Below are positions 53,561 through 63,941 of a stretch of DNA of 64,000 nt, one piece after another. Numbering within the stretch: position 1 is the stretch's first letter; the number at the start of each line of letters is the position of its first letter. The notes below the pieces were generated by a model. The model made no database searches, had not been told where the DNA came from, and saw nothing but the letters and a program-made list of their open reading frames with translations. Source of the DNA: Tetragonia tetragonoides (Eukaryota > Streptophyta > Magnoliopsida > Caryophyllales > Aizoaceae); assembly GCA_038025085.1 (NCBI GenBank), contig CM076153.1, forward strand, positions 17,521,001 through 17,585,000. The letters are read 5' to 3'. The position numbers were made by a program, and so were the translations under genes.

Positions 53561-53735
53561 TCCAAAAGGATAAAATGACATAAAGGAAATGACGAAAGGG
53601 AATACCCTACAATCACAAAAACTCAAAATTTCGGTTTTGTCAATATGCCTTCATTGACCAGTTGACCACAAAATTTGTTCCTTAGCAATGATATATGTAT
53701 TTCTGGCAATGCAATATTTCAGTATTGTTCCTAAA

Positions 53736-53887
53736 AATTGACTCTATGGTGCTATGTTATGGTTTTTTCTGTATGGGATATGTAATGGGTTTTATTATGG
53801 GAAGTGATTTCGTGTTTTTAGTAACAATAAAACATATAAAGTAAGAATTACGGAAAAAGCCATAATATAGCACCATAGAGTCAATAA
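53736..53887. repeat. Inverted repeat (hairpin) with about 36-bp arms
   Basis: The left arm starts ATTGACTCTATGGTGCTAT (53737). The reversed right arm starts ATTGACTCTATGGTGCTAT (ending 53885), and the match continues through TTATGG(T/C)TTTTTC. About 75 bases separate the arms. It resembles a small foldback MITE; no target duplication was resolved. Confidence 0.75.
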
Positions 53888-54002
53888 TTTCAGATAACGT
53901 AAGGGAATGCCCTAGAATTAAAAAATATATATATTATTAACAAAAATATATAAAGAAATAAGAAGTGCCCTTCACTAGGAATAGAAAGGAAGTATGCATT
54001 AA

Positions 54003-54296
54003 TTCAACCGTAATGTTGAAACTTATCGAGTCCGCCCCCGTCCACCACAAATCCATTCTCAACACTTCTATGAAGGTGACATAGTTGACGTATGGAAAAA
54101 TGAAGATTGGTGGGTTGGAAGAGTCACGAATGTGATTAATAGTATGGGTCTACAATATGTCTATCAAGTTGAATTTGAGCACTATCCCGTTATGATATAT
54201 GAACATAACCGTTTGCGGTACACAATGGAATGGGTTCAAGGGGATATTCCGAATCGTCGCGTTTGGAGGCGTCAACAACATATATTTGGGATTTAA
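54003..54296 (+). pseudogene. Agenet (plant Tudor-like) domain fragment without a start codon
   Basis: An open frame of 97 codons lies directly after an in-frame TAA (54000-54002) and has no ATG at its head. It shows the Agenet pattern: YRVRPRPPQ, then FYEGDIVDVWKNEDWWVGRV, YQVEFEHYPVMIYEHNRLR, and EWVQGDIPNRRVW before a natural TAA. Agenet domains bind methylated histone or other chromatin marks. The coding is clean but truncated upstream, so it looks like a captured exon or the 3' exon of a gene whose 5' part is lost. It is easily missed because it lacks an ATG. Confidence 0.7.
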
Positions 54297-54511
54297 TATT
54301 TATTTTCTAAAGTTCATAGAACATTAAAATGTACGTGTTTAATTATGTTTTTTTATTTTCTGTTTACGCATTTTAAATTTTAATGGTAATAAGAATTTAA
54401 TATAGATTCGTCACCGCTTCTATTATGGATCTTTCATAGTTTTGGTACTAGTCTATGTGAAAATTAAAGTAAGGCATAAAATACCAAATGTGTAATTAAT
54501 AGATAAAAGAT

Positions 54512-54534
54512 AATATATATATATATATATATAT
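54512..54534. repeat. (TA)n microsatellite
   Basis: About eleven TA units downstream of the Agenet fragment. Confidence 0.93.
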
Positions 54535-55257
54535 AAAATGTTTTGAACTATAAAATGATAACTATTTTATTAACTTTTTTTTCAATGGTTTTGATATTTA
54601 AACACTTGGGCATATCTTTGAATATGTATTGTTGAATGTGGATCCTCCACTGCAAAGAATGGCAAACCTCAAACATATTAGGGGTCGTTTGGAATTGGAT
54701 GATGATTAAGAGAGTAATGGTTCAAATTAGTCATTCCACGTATTGTGACTGCAGATGTCTTAATACCAATAAGACATCACATTTGCCATTTGAACTAATA
54801 CAAGATCAATCAAAGGTATCAATTGAATTTCATATTAGCGTCTATTACATTTGATAATGCACCCACGTGTAACACAAACATTCTATTATTTTTAATCATA
54901 ACCATGAGACCATATATATCTACTTAACTACCTTCAATCATATACGCGTTCGCTAATTCTACTTTTTATAATCATAATCATGACCCGATGTCTGCCTTCA
55001 ATCATATACGCGTTTACTAATCTTACATTTACAAAGTCGTTGAACAATTCGATAGTGTCATTGCAGATTTCTACCAAGAACATACCATATTTGTCGTTTA
55101 CACAAATAGAAGATTAGTGAAATGTAATATTACACTTTCATACTATTGTCTATCCACGTAAGATAACGAACCTATGTACAACCAAATTTATTTGACTAAC
55201 AAGCATAAAATGGATATTAAGCTAATTTACATATATATTATTTCATTAAATAGTTAA

Positions 55258-55350
55258 CCCTATACCCTAAACCCTATACCCTATACACTATACCCTATAC
55301 CCTATACCCTAAACCGTAAACCCTATACCCTAAATCCAATACCCTAAAGG
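55258..55350. repeat. Interstitial telomere-like tract of CCCTA(A/T)A units
   Basis: About thirteen degenerate units of CCCTAAA, the plant telomere repeat, and its CCCTATA variant run in one orientation, ending CCCTAAAGGG. The CCCTATA form dominates. Confidence 0.85.
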
Positions 55351-55876
55351 GTTCAAATTATACATGTACTTGAATGATTAGTAACAACTAAATGGCAAAA
55401 ACAAATGAAGAATCTTGTGTATAAAAAATTATTTAGGAACATCAAGATGTATGAACACCAATAAGTGCATGCATCTCATGTGAAATATCTGACTTAATTT
55501 TCTAGAAACAACCAATAATGGTTGGGAGAAATTGTGTTCCATCACAATTAAAGCATAGTACATTTTTTTGTTTGGGAGTTGGGACCCAATAGATGGTAGT
55601 CAAAAGAGATTAGTATCAATTAATATTTGGAACAATTTTGTGGAATTATTATAATATTATAACACAGTGGAGGGAACTAAACTTTTGTAAAAAGTACGAA
55701 ATTGTTGGAGGGAAGTTTGCCTCCAAAATTTTTGTTCAAAATAAGTGACTAAAATTTCCTTATAAATACGGATATATTGTTCCCTTATTTCCACAACCTT
55801 TATTCATATTCTATGTGTTTATATTTTATCAACAATTTAGATTCCAAAACCCACTAAATAATAAACTACTCTGAAA

Positions 55877-56152
55877 ATGATTAGTTCAATTGACCACCTC
55901 AAAAATAGCCATGAAAATGATGTCAAAGACATAAGAGTATTCATGTTGGAGGTGTTGAAGACCTTAGGTCCTCTCATCATTGAGGACGTATTCTCTGATG
56001 GTTGTTCATGGATGAAGAAGTTACAAGTTTATTTCGAGGAGGACTACAACAAGATCGACAGCCGCAACCTAGGAAAATTGAGGGTCATGGCTAATCTCGT
56101 TCGGAAGCGTAAGGCTGTCACTCCTGATCAAGCGGCTGAGAGGAAGCGTTGA
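55877..56152 (+). CDS. Orphan ORF B, 91 aa, paralogue of the ORF at 52645
   Basis: Open from ATG 55877 to TGA 56150-56152, with a TATA-like CTTATAAATA about 120 bases upstream. The product has a helical N-terminal part (DIRVFMLEVLKTLGPLIIED), an acidic middle (VYFEEDYNKID) and a basic tail (NLVRKRKAVTPDQAAERKR). The same frame continues beyond the stop with QIQNLKKLVILKMGV before a second stop near 56200, so the stop may be recent. No known domain is recognised. The shared first helix with ORF A indicates a common origin. It lies 70 bases before a LINE insertion. Confidence 0.5.
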   Translation: MISSIDHLKNSHENDVKDIRVFMLEVLKTLGPLIIEDVFSDGCSWMKKLQVYFEEDYNKIDSRNLGKLRVMANLVRKRKAVTPDQAAERKR

Positions 56153-56231
56153 CAGATCCAGAACCTCAAGAAGCTGGTCATTCTTAAGATGGGTGTTTAA
56201 CCAACAATATAACATGTGCTAATTCCATGAA

Positions 56232-58567
56232 TTTTTATTTTTTTTTGGTAAAATGTGAGCAATTTCCATTACCAAAGTGAGATTTGTGAGTACTTACATC
56301 AAAACAACTGTAAAACGAGGGAGCCTACTACAGCAGCCCTTAAAACAAGAAAAATTACATTTTCCTGTGACAGCTATCCCTATACATCAATACTATTTCT
56401 GTATAAAACAAGGCTCAATCCCTACTGCCTTGCACCAATTTCTATTGCTATGTGTATCTTTAATTCTATCAATCTTGCTTAATTGTATACGCAGCTTATA
56501 TTGAATCCTGGCGAACACACCCTCAGCATTAGCATGTTCCTGTCTGAAGATCACACGATTCCTTGTAACCCAGATATGAAATAAACAAGCTGTTACAGCA
56601 GCTTTACTCATAGAACGACGAGTAGAAGATCCTCTCACATATTTCAGACCCCAATTCATCAGCTCAGACCAATAAGGGGGAGGACTGTAAACTGAATAAA
56701 ACTGCATACCTTTTGGCAAATCTGCTGTGCAAACTGACATTGCAAGAATAAGTGCTCATGTGTTTCAACAGCAGAATTACAGAAGCAGCATCTTGCATCT
56801 GTGATCACACCTCTTGCCAATAATCTATCTCTGGTGAGAAGTTTCTGTTGCATTAATATCCATGCAGTGAAAGAATGTTTTGGATAACAATTCCTCCCCC
56901 ATATAAATCTGGCCCAAGGTTGCACTGGACCATCTGGATGAGATACTATATGCAGATTTAGAGGAGAAAGGAGGTGGACCTGCAGTCCATTGAACCTCTC
57001 CATTCTTAACATCCACACACAACAAAGCTTTATCCTTAAGTTTCAGCAATTTCCTAAAGCTCCAAGAGTGAGAGCTGGACAATTGCACTTCCCAAATATC
57101 CTCCTGAAGTAAGTACATCTCATGCATCCACTTGACCCATAAGACATCAGCTTTCAATGCTAAGCTCCACAACAATTTTAGAATCAGTGCAATATTACCA
57201 TCATACAGATCCTTAAAACCCAAACCACCTTGCAACTTAGGTTGACATATATCTCTCCAGGCCATAAGAGCTTGTTTATAAGTTTCCTGACTATGCCACA
57301 AGAAATTTCTACACAGAGTTTCAACTTGCTTAATCACCTTTTTGGGGAGGATAAAAATTGAGCCCCAAAAATTATGTAAACTGTATAAAACAGTACCAAT
57401 CAACTGACTTCTAGCAGCATAAGAGAGAAACTTGCTAGACCAGTCTCTAATCTTTCCTGTAATTCTTTCAACCAAACCAATACAATCAGCAGCACACAAG
57501 GACTTAGCAGTCAATGGAACACCTAAGTACCTTACTGGGAGCTGGCAACCTCCATCTGCATAATTTGCTGTATTTGTACTCTCACATGTGCAGATATCCC
57601 CCCATAAAGATTTGACATTTACTCAAATTAGCAACCAATCCAGATGCATCAGAAAAATATTTAAAAGCAGTAAGAACAGAAGAGCCAGCTGAAGGAGTGC
57701 CCTTGCAGAACAGGAACAAGTCATCAGCATAGCTCAGGTGAGAAATGTTCATCTTCTTACACTTTGGGTGGTATCTAAACAGTTGATCATGCTGTAATAA
57801 AGACAGCCTCCTAGACAAAACCTCCATGACCAACACAAAAAGATATGGAGACAGGGGATCTCCTTGTCTGAGTCCTCTTTTCCCTTTAAAATATCCACAC
57901 AGCTCACCATTTATAAGCAAAGAGAAACTGACTGTAGTAACACACAGAGAAATCCAGTGGACAAACTGTTCAGGGAATCCCATCTTGATCAAGGAATGCA
58001 GAAGAAATGACCACTCAATCGAGTCATAAGCCTTCTTAAGATCCACTTTTATAGCCAATATCGAGCTAATATGTTTTCTGTCATAGTGAGCTAATAGTTC
58101 TTGTGCAAGCAAGATATTATTGACAATATTCCTGCCTTTAACAAATGCACCTTGTTGTGTACCTACTACATCAAGCAGTACCTTACTGAGCCTACCAGCT
58201 AGCACATTTGAGATACACTTATACAGAACATTGCAATAAGAGATGGGTCTAAAATCAGAAGCCAAAGATGGATTAGCTACCTTTGGAATCAATGAGATAG
58301 CTGTTGCATTTATCTGTGTGAGAATTTTGCCTTTTGAAAAAAAATCCCTTACAGCTGCACAAACATCTCTCCCCACCAAAGACCAACTCTTCTTGAAAAA
58401 GCAAGAGCTATATCCATCCGGGCCCGGAGCCTTATTATCTTTGATCTTGAACATTGCCTTCCTGATCTCCTCATCCAAAATGGGTGCAACCAAGCTATCA
58501 CAGCCACCAGAAGTCAACCCAGGACCAGCTGCATAGACCTCGTCAGGCTGTAACCTTAATCTTAACC
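56232..58567 (-). mobile_element. 5'-truncated LINE with poly(A) and 9-bp target duplication
   Basis: TTCCATGAA occurs at 56223-56231 and 58568-58576. Between them lies a minus-strand LINE: the RT (about 58540-57600), the post-RT region (57514-56825), a zf-RVT block (HEHLFLQCQFAQQIC near 56745) and a 3' UTR ending in a poly(A) run (a T run on plus, about 56232-56247). The endonuclease and ORF1 are missing. Clean ends make this one of the youngest insertions in the window. Confidence 0.9.
56393..58567 (-). pseudogene. LINE ORF2 fragment: reverse transcriptase to zf-RVT
   Basis: The RT part (58567-57582) has NKAPGPDGYSSCFFK, FRPISYCNVLYKCIS, KVDLKKAYDSIEWSF, RQGDPLSPYLFVLVME and LSYADDLFLF, so both catalytic Asp blocks are present. 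A frame break near 57560 leads to the LSYAARSQLIGTVLYSL region. Further breaks near 56830 and 56700 precede the Cys/His block and the final VTRNRVIFRQEH segment. The RT core is better preserved than in the LINE at 1349, but the endonuclease is absent, so it cannot mobilise alone. Confidence 0.88.
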
Positions 58568-58576
58568 TTCCATGAA

Positions 58577-59073
58577 ATGTTCTTTTCACTAAAATGTGAT
58601 GTTTTAATCCCACTATATTTTGGCATGTAGTTTTTAGAGTATGGTTAGTATGAATTATGAACTTGTAATGGAAAAGAAATTAAGTTAAGTGATGTTTCCA
58701 ATCAAGAATTTTGTATTTCTTTTCCTTTTTCACGCTTCAAGTACTTTGGATCTGCAATCCTACGCTGATTACGTTTTAGTTCAACGTTGTTTCTAAAAAA
58801 ATATATAAACGCTTATATTTAAAGAACCTTTGCTGTCACTGCTAATGTACATTCGTTGTTACTAATTGATTATATGCTTTTAAATCATAGTTTGTCGGTA
58901 TTGTCTTTTGACGTCCATATTTACAAAAATACCCCTTCATATATATTTACCGAACAAATTGCTTCACTTCTCAACAAATTAAATAAACAAACCCTAACCC
59001 TAATTCCTTTTTCGCCTAGCGGAGGTGGCTCAACTCAATCAACCCACCCAGTACCTTCACCATCTCAGACAGG
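58577..59073. other. Spacer between LINE and tandem gene copy 1
   Basis: AT-rich with no gene. The last 100 bases contain CCCTAACCCTAATTCC (59002) and a Pro/Gln-coding-looking leader before the ATG at 59074; the short frame at 58856-59110 is not supported. Confidence 0.4.
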
Positions 59074-60572
59074 ATGTCAACCTCCTCAGACACAAGTCAC
59101 ACAACCATAGAAATTTCCCCTGCTTTCTTCGATGAGCTATTCCCCGAGGACATGCCAGAGTTCCTATCAAACCCAATCGCTAATGACGAATGGCTGAGAT
59201 TGGAGTACACAAAAACAGAACGCATCGACCTATTTCAGCGCCCTAACCCTGGGCCTCCTGAGATTGTGACAAATAACACCAGGTACATAAATCTACATTT
59301 CTTTCCAATTTTACCCGTGAATTAATGTTTTATTTAATTCACGTATTTACCAATGTTATTGTTGCTTTGCACATTTGTAAATTTTCTATATATTTAACGC
59401 ACTTTCAATAATTCCCAAATAGTGATGGATATATCAATCTTGATGTGCGTGATTCTTCTAGGAACATTTTACTTGTATAATATGACAGTAATAAGACAAT
59501 TTTTGTCGAAACTCATTTTTGCTCCACTCATTTTGGAACATTAAGTTATTTTTTAGTAACAAACGAGGTATATATGATAAAGTACTCCAACTAAGTTTGT
59601 CACCTTCAGTCTCAAATTTAACGTCAAATGTTATGTCCCTCATTGATTATGATTTCTAGTAACAAGTAAATGATATTCAGGTACATAGTTAGAGTGAACA
59701 GCGAGCCCTTCTCGGATGTCAAACCATCCGACATTAGAGTTGCTATCCTCCAACCTAAATTGGGGATAGCGCCTGTTTTAGATCTTCTCATGACCAGAGA
59801 CAACATCTACAATCTGAAACCTGCACATCTCTTTAGTGTGACCGATCTATGTTGTTTCAAGTACTCCCAATTGGAAGGACTGCTTAATGCCCTAAGATCA
59901 ATAGGAGAGGGCGAACCTCAATTATTGCCTCATGGGTATGATATTCTTGTGGATCCTCCAACGAATCTCAAACAATGTCCAGTTGGTTTGTTCGTCACCT
60001 TTGTTCCTACAGTGGGAAACATGGCTGCTTTTTCTAACTCAGTGCAGGTATACACCCTTAACTAGTGTGAGAAACAAGTGGCTTTTAGGATCAAGCGGAA
60101 GGAAAGACCTTCAAGGGCCGGCCCAGACCGTCCCTACTATGAATGCCAAGTAGAGGCGTTGTCCCGCTATTGGAGAGTGATGCCAGAAAACATTCTAATT
60201 GACTCGTGGGATAAGAGCAAGGTGGAAGAGTTTCCGGAGGTATAAGGAAGGGTGAAGATTGAAGATGGGTCCAATTTCTTAATTTGGAATGCAAGGGGTA
60301 TTGTCCAACCATCGTTCATCACTAATTTCATGCACATATGCAACAATTATCGTCCCAGCTTGTTCATTGTAACAGAGACAAGGGTTAGCCGTAACAACAC
60401 TTTAGACATTGTGAGCAACATCACAGCATTTACCAATTGGAGACTTGTTGAGCCTGATGGGTTTGATGGTGGAGTCCTAATATTTTGGACTAATAATATT
60501 GACTTTCAGTGGCTGAATTGTGATCGGTCGCTAATCCATGGGTTCATGCAGGGAGCACCAGCTGAATCGTGA
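59074..60572 (+). pseudogene. Tandem novel gene, copy 1: unknown domain plus LINE endonuclease N-terminal piece
   Basis: Exon 1 (59074-59282) is open: MSTSSDTSHTTIEISPAFF, then DLFQRPNPGPPEIVTNNTR. Exon 2 (59681-60572), after a 398-base GT-AG intron, continues with RYIVRVNSEPF, VTDLCCFKYSQLEG, LLPHGYDILVDPP, LFVTFVPTVGNMAAFSNS, YYECQVEALSRYWRVMPENI. It ends in an APE/LINE endonuclease N terminus (LIWNARGIVQP, FIVTETRVS, PDGFDGGVLIFWTNN). Exon 2 carries two in-frame stops, TAG 60063-60065 and TAA 60243-60245, at places open in copy 2. The catalytic Asn and Glu of the endonuclease are present, but its later Asp and His blocks are absent. The first ~220 residues match no family I know. Confidence 0.7.
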
Positions 60573-61349
60573 CTAGCTCTAGGTAACCACTCTACGATTA
60601 CTTGATTGTGTGTGTTTAATCTGATACACTGCTAATGAGGTATTTAATTATAGGTTTGTTCTGATGCTGGTGGAGAATGAAGGAAGTGGTGATTCAATGA
60701 AGTTGTGATTGAAGACTTACTTTTGCTTATTTACGTTTTTTTCAAAGTTGTAATCAATATGAAACAATGTCATTCGGGCTCTTTTGTTGTTCCCCCACTC
60801 CCAAAACTTGTCTATGGTACAATGTTGTTCGATCACCCAACCCTTGGTATGTTTTGTCCTAGTACTTGTGTGTTAAGATCATTGAACTTCTATTGGGAAT
60901 GCAACATATTTAGCTCATCTAAATTGATATTTGTTTCAATGGGACTTCCATTTCAATGCTTCCAATATTTCGGAATGCCAAGGGAATCACATATATATTA
61001 ACAGCTTATAATCGTTGTTGCTAGTATATTTCATAAACTCTTAAAGACAACGGTGTTGTCAATTATTCTGTATTACAGTAGTGGTTCCTAATATATTTCC
61101 CTAAAAACTTCATTTAATACGTCATCATATTTACAAAATGTGTTTTCGTTGTTACCAATAATAAATAGGTTTGCAAATCGTACTTTGTACGCCATCATAT
61201 TTAAAAAAATACCCACATATATAAATGTGGGTTAATTTTCTGAGTCACTACCACCACAAACCCTAAATTGATTTTTAAACCTAAACTACATCTCCTCTCT
61301 CACTTCAACAATCAAGTAAGTTTACCTCCAAACTCCTTCGACCATATCC
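60573..61349. other. Spacer between the tandem copies
   Basis: Contains the 3' end of copy 1 and the leader of copy 2 (CTCTCTCACTTCAAC near 61293). The open frame at 60705-61001 has no family resemblance. No other gene is seen. Confidence 0.4.
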
Positions 61350-63030
61350 ATGTCAACATCCTCAGATTCATCAGAGGAATATTTCGAGAGGCAACTTAGT
61401 TCGACTATGTTAGATATTTCCGCATCAGTTTTGCGGAAATCTTCCCCAATTTCATGCCTGAGTGGTTGACGAACTCCATTCCTGAGGACCAAAAGCTGAA
61501 GGTCGTCTTCAACAAAAAGGATTTCATCGACCTTTTCCACCGGCCTAACCCAGGGGTTCCAGAGATTGTCACAAATAATACAAGGTACTTATTGGATCTA
61601 CAATAAAACATCGTCAATTTTTTTTCACCCGTCAAACACTACCCTTCCCACATATATTATGCAATTTATGATGATATTAGAGTTTCTACAATTTACAAAT
61701 ATCATGATATTAACATTTAGGATGTATGATGATATTAAATACCTGGAAATGTTGTTGCTATTGATTTTATAAGGAACAACAACCACATGTGTGTTTCTCA
61801 AACGTTACGGCCAATTAATTAATTTTTATTTTTTTCAAATATATATATATTTAGCCTTCCACATGTAATTTTTTTAGCCTTGAAATGTTGTTGTTATGCC
61901 TGTAGTTATTGACGCTTCTACCTGTATTAATGGGGTAATGTTTTTACTAGGAACAAATAGAGTGAATTTCCTTGTGAAATGTCTCCCTCTTTCATTCAAT
62001 TTGAATATTTTAGTAACAATAATATGTTATTCAGGTACATGATTAGAGTCAACAACTCACCCTTTTGGGATGTCAACCCCTCCAAAATTAGAGCTGCAAT
62101 CCTCAAACCAAAATTGGCCAATGCGCCTATTTTGGATCTCCTCATGACTAAGGACGATGTGGAGAATCTGAAACCTGCACAACTCTTTAGTGTGACAGAC
62201 CTAAGTTGTTTCCTGTACTCGGAGATAGAGGCCCCGCTTGATGCCATCCTCTCAATCGAAGAGCGTGATCCTAAGTTTCTGCCTGATGGGTTTGATATCC
62301 TAGTAGATCCCCCCATGAACCTCCATCAGTCTCCTGTTGGTTTGATCGTCACCTTTGTTCCTACAGTGGAAAACATGGCTGCTTTTTCTAACTCTGCTCA
62401 GATATATGCAATGGACCATTGTGAGAAACAAGTGGCCGTTATGGTCGAATGGATGACAAAACCATCATGGAGAGGCCCAGACCAGCCTTACTATCAATGC
62501 CGAGTAGAGGCGTTGTCCCGCTATTTAAGAGTTATGCCAGAAAACATTTTAATTGACTCGTGGTATCACGCTAAGGTTGCAGAGTTTCCGCAATTAAAAG
62601 GCAGGCAGAGGCTTGAAAATTGGTCAAAAATCATAATTTGGAATGCAAGGGGGATTGCCCGTCCATCGTTCAGAAAAAATTTCCTCTACCTATGCCAGCT
62701 CTACCAACCCAACTTGTTCATTGTAACGGAGACGAGAGTTAGCTGTAAGAACACCGAGGCCATTCTCAACAATATCACAATTTTTGAGAATTGGAGGCTT
62801 GTTGCTCCTGATGGGTTTGATGGTGGAGTCCTAATATTTTGGACAAACCAAATTGATTTCAAGTTGATCAATTATGACTGGCCCCTAATCCATGGCTTCA
62901 TGCAGGGTCCTCTCCATTCACAGTGCATGGAGGTATAAGTTTTGATTCCCTTTTTTTCTAATTTTAATCGGTCAGTAATCACTAGTATTGCATCTTGGAA
63001 TTTCAGGTCACTGAAGTAGGTGGTGGAGAT
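61350..63030 (+). pseudogene. Tandem novel gene, copy 2: unknown domain plus LINE endonuclease N-terminal piece
   Basis: Exon 1 (61350-61584) starts MSTSSDSSEEYFE but loses frame near 61429. After the shift it reads FPNFMPEWLTNSI and DLFHRPNPGVPEIVTNNTR, matching copy 1. A 450-base intron at the identical position and phase leads to exon 2 (62035-62938), which is fully open for about 300 codons: RYMIRVNNSPF, LFSVTDLSCFLYSEIE, FDILVDPPMNLHQ, FVPTVENMAAFSNS, YYQCRVEALSRYLRVMPENI. The endonuclease-like end reads IIWNARGIARPSF, FIVTETRVS, PDGFDGGVLIFWTNQ. A donor-like GTATAAG at 62933 and an acceptor at 63006 allow a short last exon. Copy 2 is broken in exon 1 and copy 1 in exon 2. No function can be assigned beyond the endonuclease resemblance. 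Confidence 0.7.
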
Positions 63031-63660
63031 TGACGATGCTGTGAAGATTGAAGATGCTGCGAAGATCGAACGGAGTGGATATTTTGCGGCCTTTGTTGGT
63101 TTGAAGTTATAATTAGTAGGAAATGATGAAACATTGTCATTCTAGTTATTTAGCTATTTCCCCCCACCCTGACTTGTATTAAACAACTCCCCTCGCTCCC
63201 CAAACTTGCTAATTGCTTGAATTTGTGATGGTTTGTGATGGTTTGTATTAATCTACTACTACCCTGAACTTGTATTTGCTAAGTTCCGTTAACCAGGACA
63301 CCCCCCCCCTATGTTCTCCTCTAGCTGAATCTTGGTTAATGAAGTTGGTTGTTTGTCTTACACCCTCCTCCATATATTTCTACATGTTATAAAATGTTGT
63401 TAGTTTTTCAATAAACATTTAGTCATACATTGTTATAAAATGTTTATCAACTAAAAAGGTTCCCATAACCTATCTTATGAAATAGTTAAAACGTTGACAC
63501 TAACAACGAAGTTTGATTAAGCAAAGAAACGATTTACTTGATACTTGTACATGAAAATGGTAAATAGTCTTAAAATCCCCAATTATTACAACAACATACT
63601 TAAGTTTTAGATTGCTGCTTATTTTTCCTTCTTCCATTCGCCAATCGCCACCAATACTAT
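63031..63660. other. Spacer between tandem copy 2 and the minus-strand Ulp1-family gene end
   Basis: 3'-flank sequence of both neighbours, with a C9 run near 63301. I see no further gene. Confidence 0.4.
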
Positions 63661-63941
63661 CAATCATGCAGCTGCGTTGTCCTTTGGGTATGGGAGGCCA
63701 TATATAACGTTCTCCACAATCTGTCAATTTTAGCAATAATTTGTGTTAATAATGCTAGCCAACTAATTTAGTCGCTTTCACTCGTGAGAAAAATCACCTG
63801 GCAGTGACCATATTCACCGTCTTCTCCCACGTCAACTTGCAACGCTGCCTCCAAAGTCTCTTGATCCCATGCACGCCGTCTACACCGATCAACCCTCCAA
63901 TTTACGGCTTCACCAAGGTCAAGCCTATCCAAGTACACCAA
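63661..63941 (-). CDS. 3' end of a second Ulp1-family gene (continues beyond the window)
   Basis: Two minus-strand exons fit. Exon 63941-63798 (LVYLDRLDLGEAVNWRVDR ... ALQVDVG ... GHCQ) and exon 63721-63661 (IVENVIYGLPYPKDNAAA, stop TGA at 63661). They match consecutive exons of the gene at 42891-48245 (LVYLDRINVGRGVRWN ... GGQ, then IVDNVEYGLPYPIG), with the same splice positions. Here the gene stops right after YGLPYP, so it lacks the protease-like part of the first copy. The 5' part must lie to the right of the window, perhaps starting with the region seen beyond 63941. Confidence 0.68.

Larger units (their letters stand above)
52957..54002. other. Spacer with a satellite-like repeat and a hairpin
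   Basis: Non-coding. It holds the 57-59 bp tandem repeat at 53312-53560 and the long inverted repeat at 53736-53887. Both are described separately. Confidence 0.5.
54297..55876. other. Spacer with (TA)n, a MITE-like end and a telomere-like tract
   Basis: Contains (TA)n at 54512-54534. At about 54681-54722 a GGGGTCGTTTGGAATTGGATG stretch resembles the left end of the MITE at 24076, but its mate was not found. The CCCTA-type tract at 55258-55350 is listed separately. A TATA-like CTTATAAATACGG lies at about 55758 before ORF B. No other gene is supported. Confidence 0.45.
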
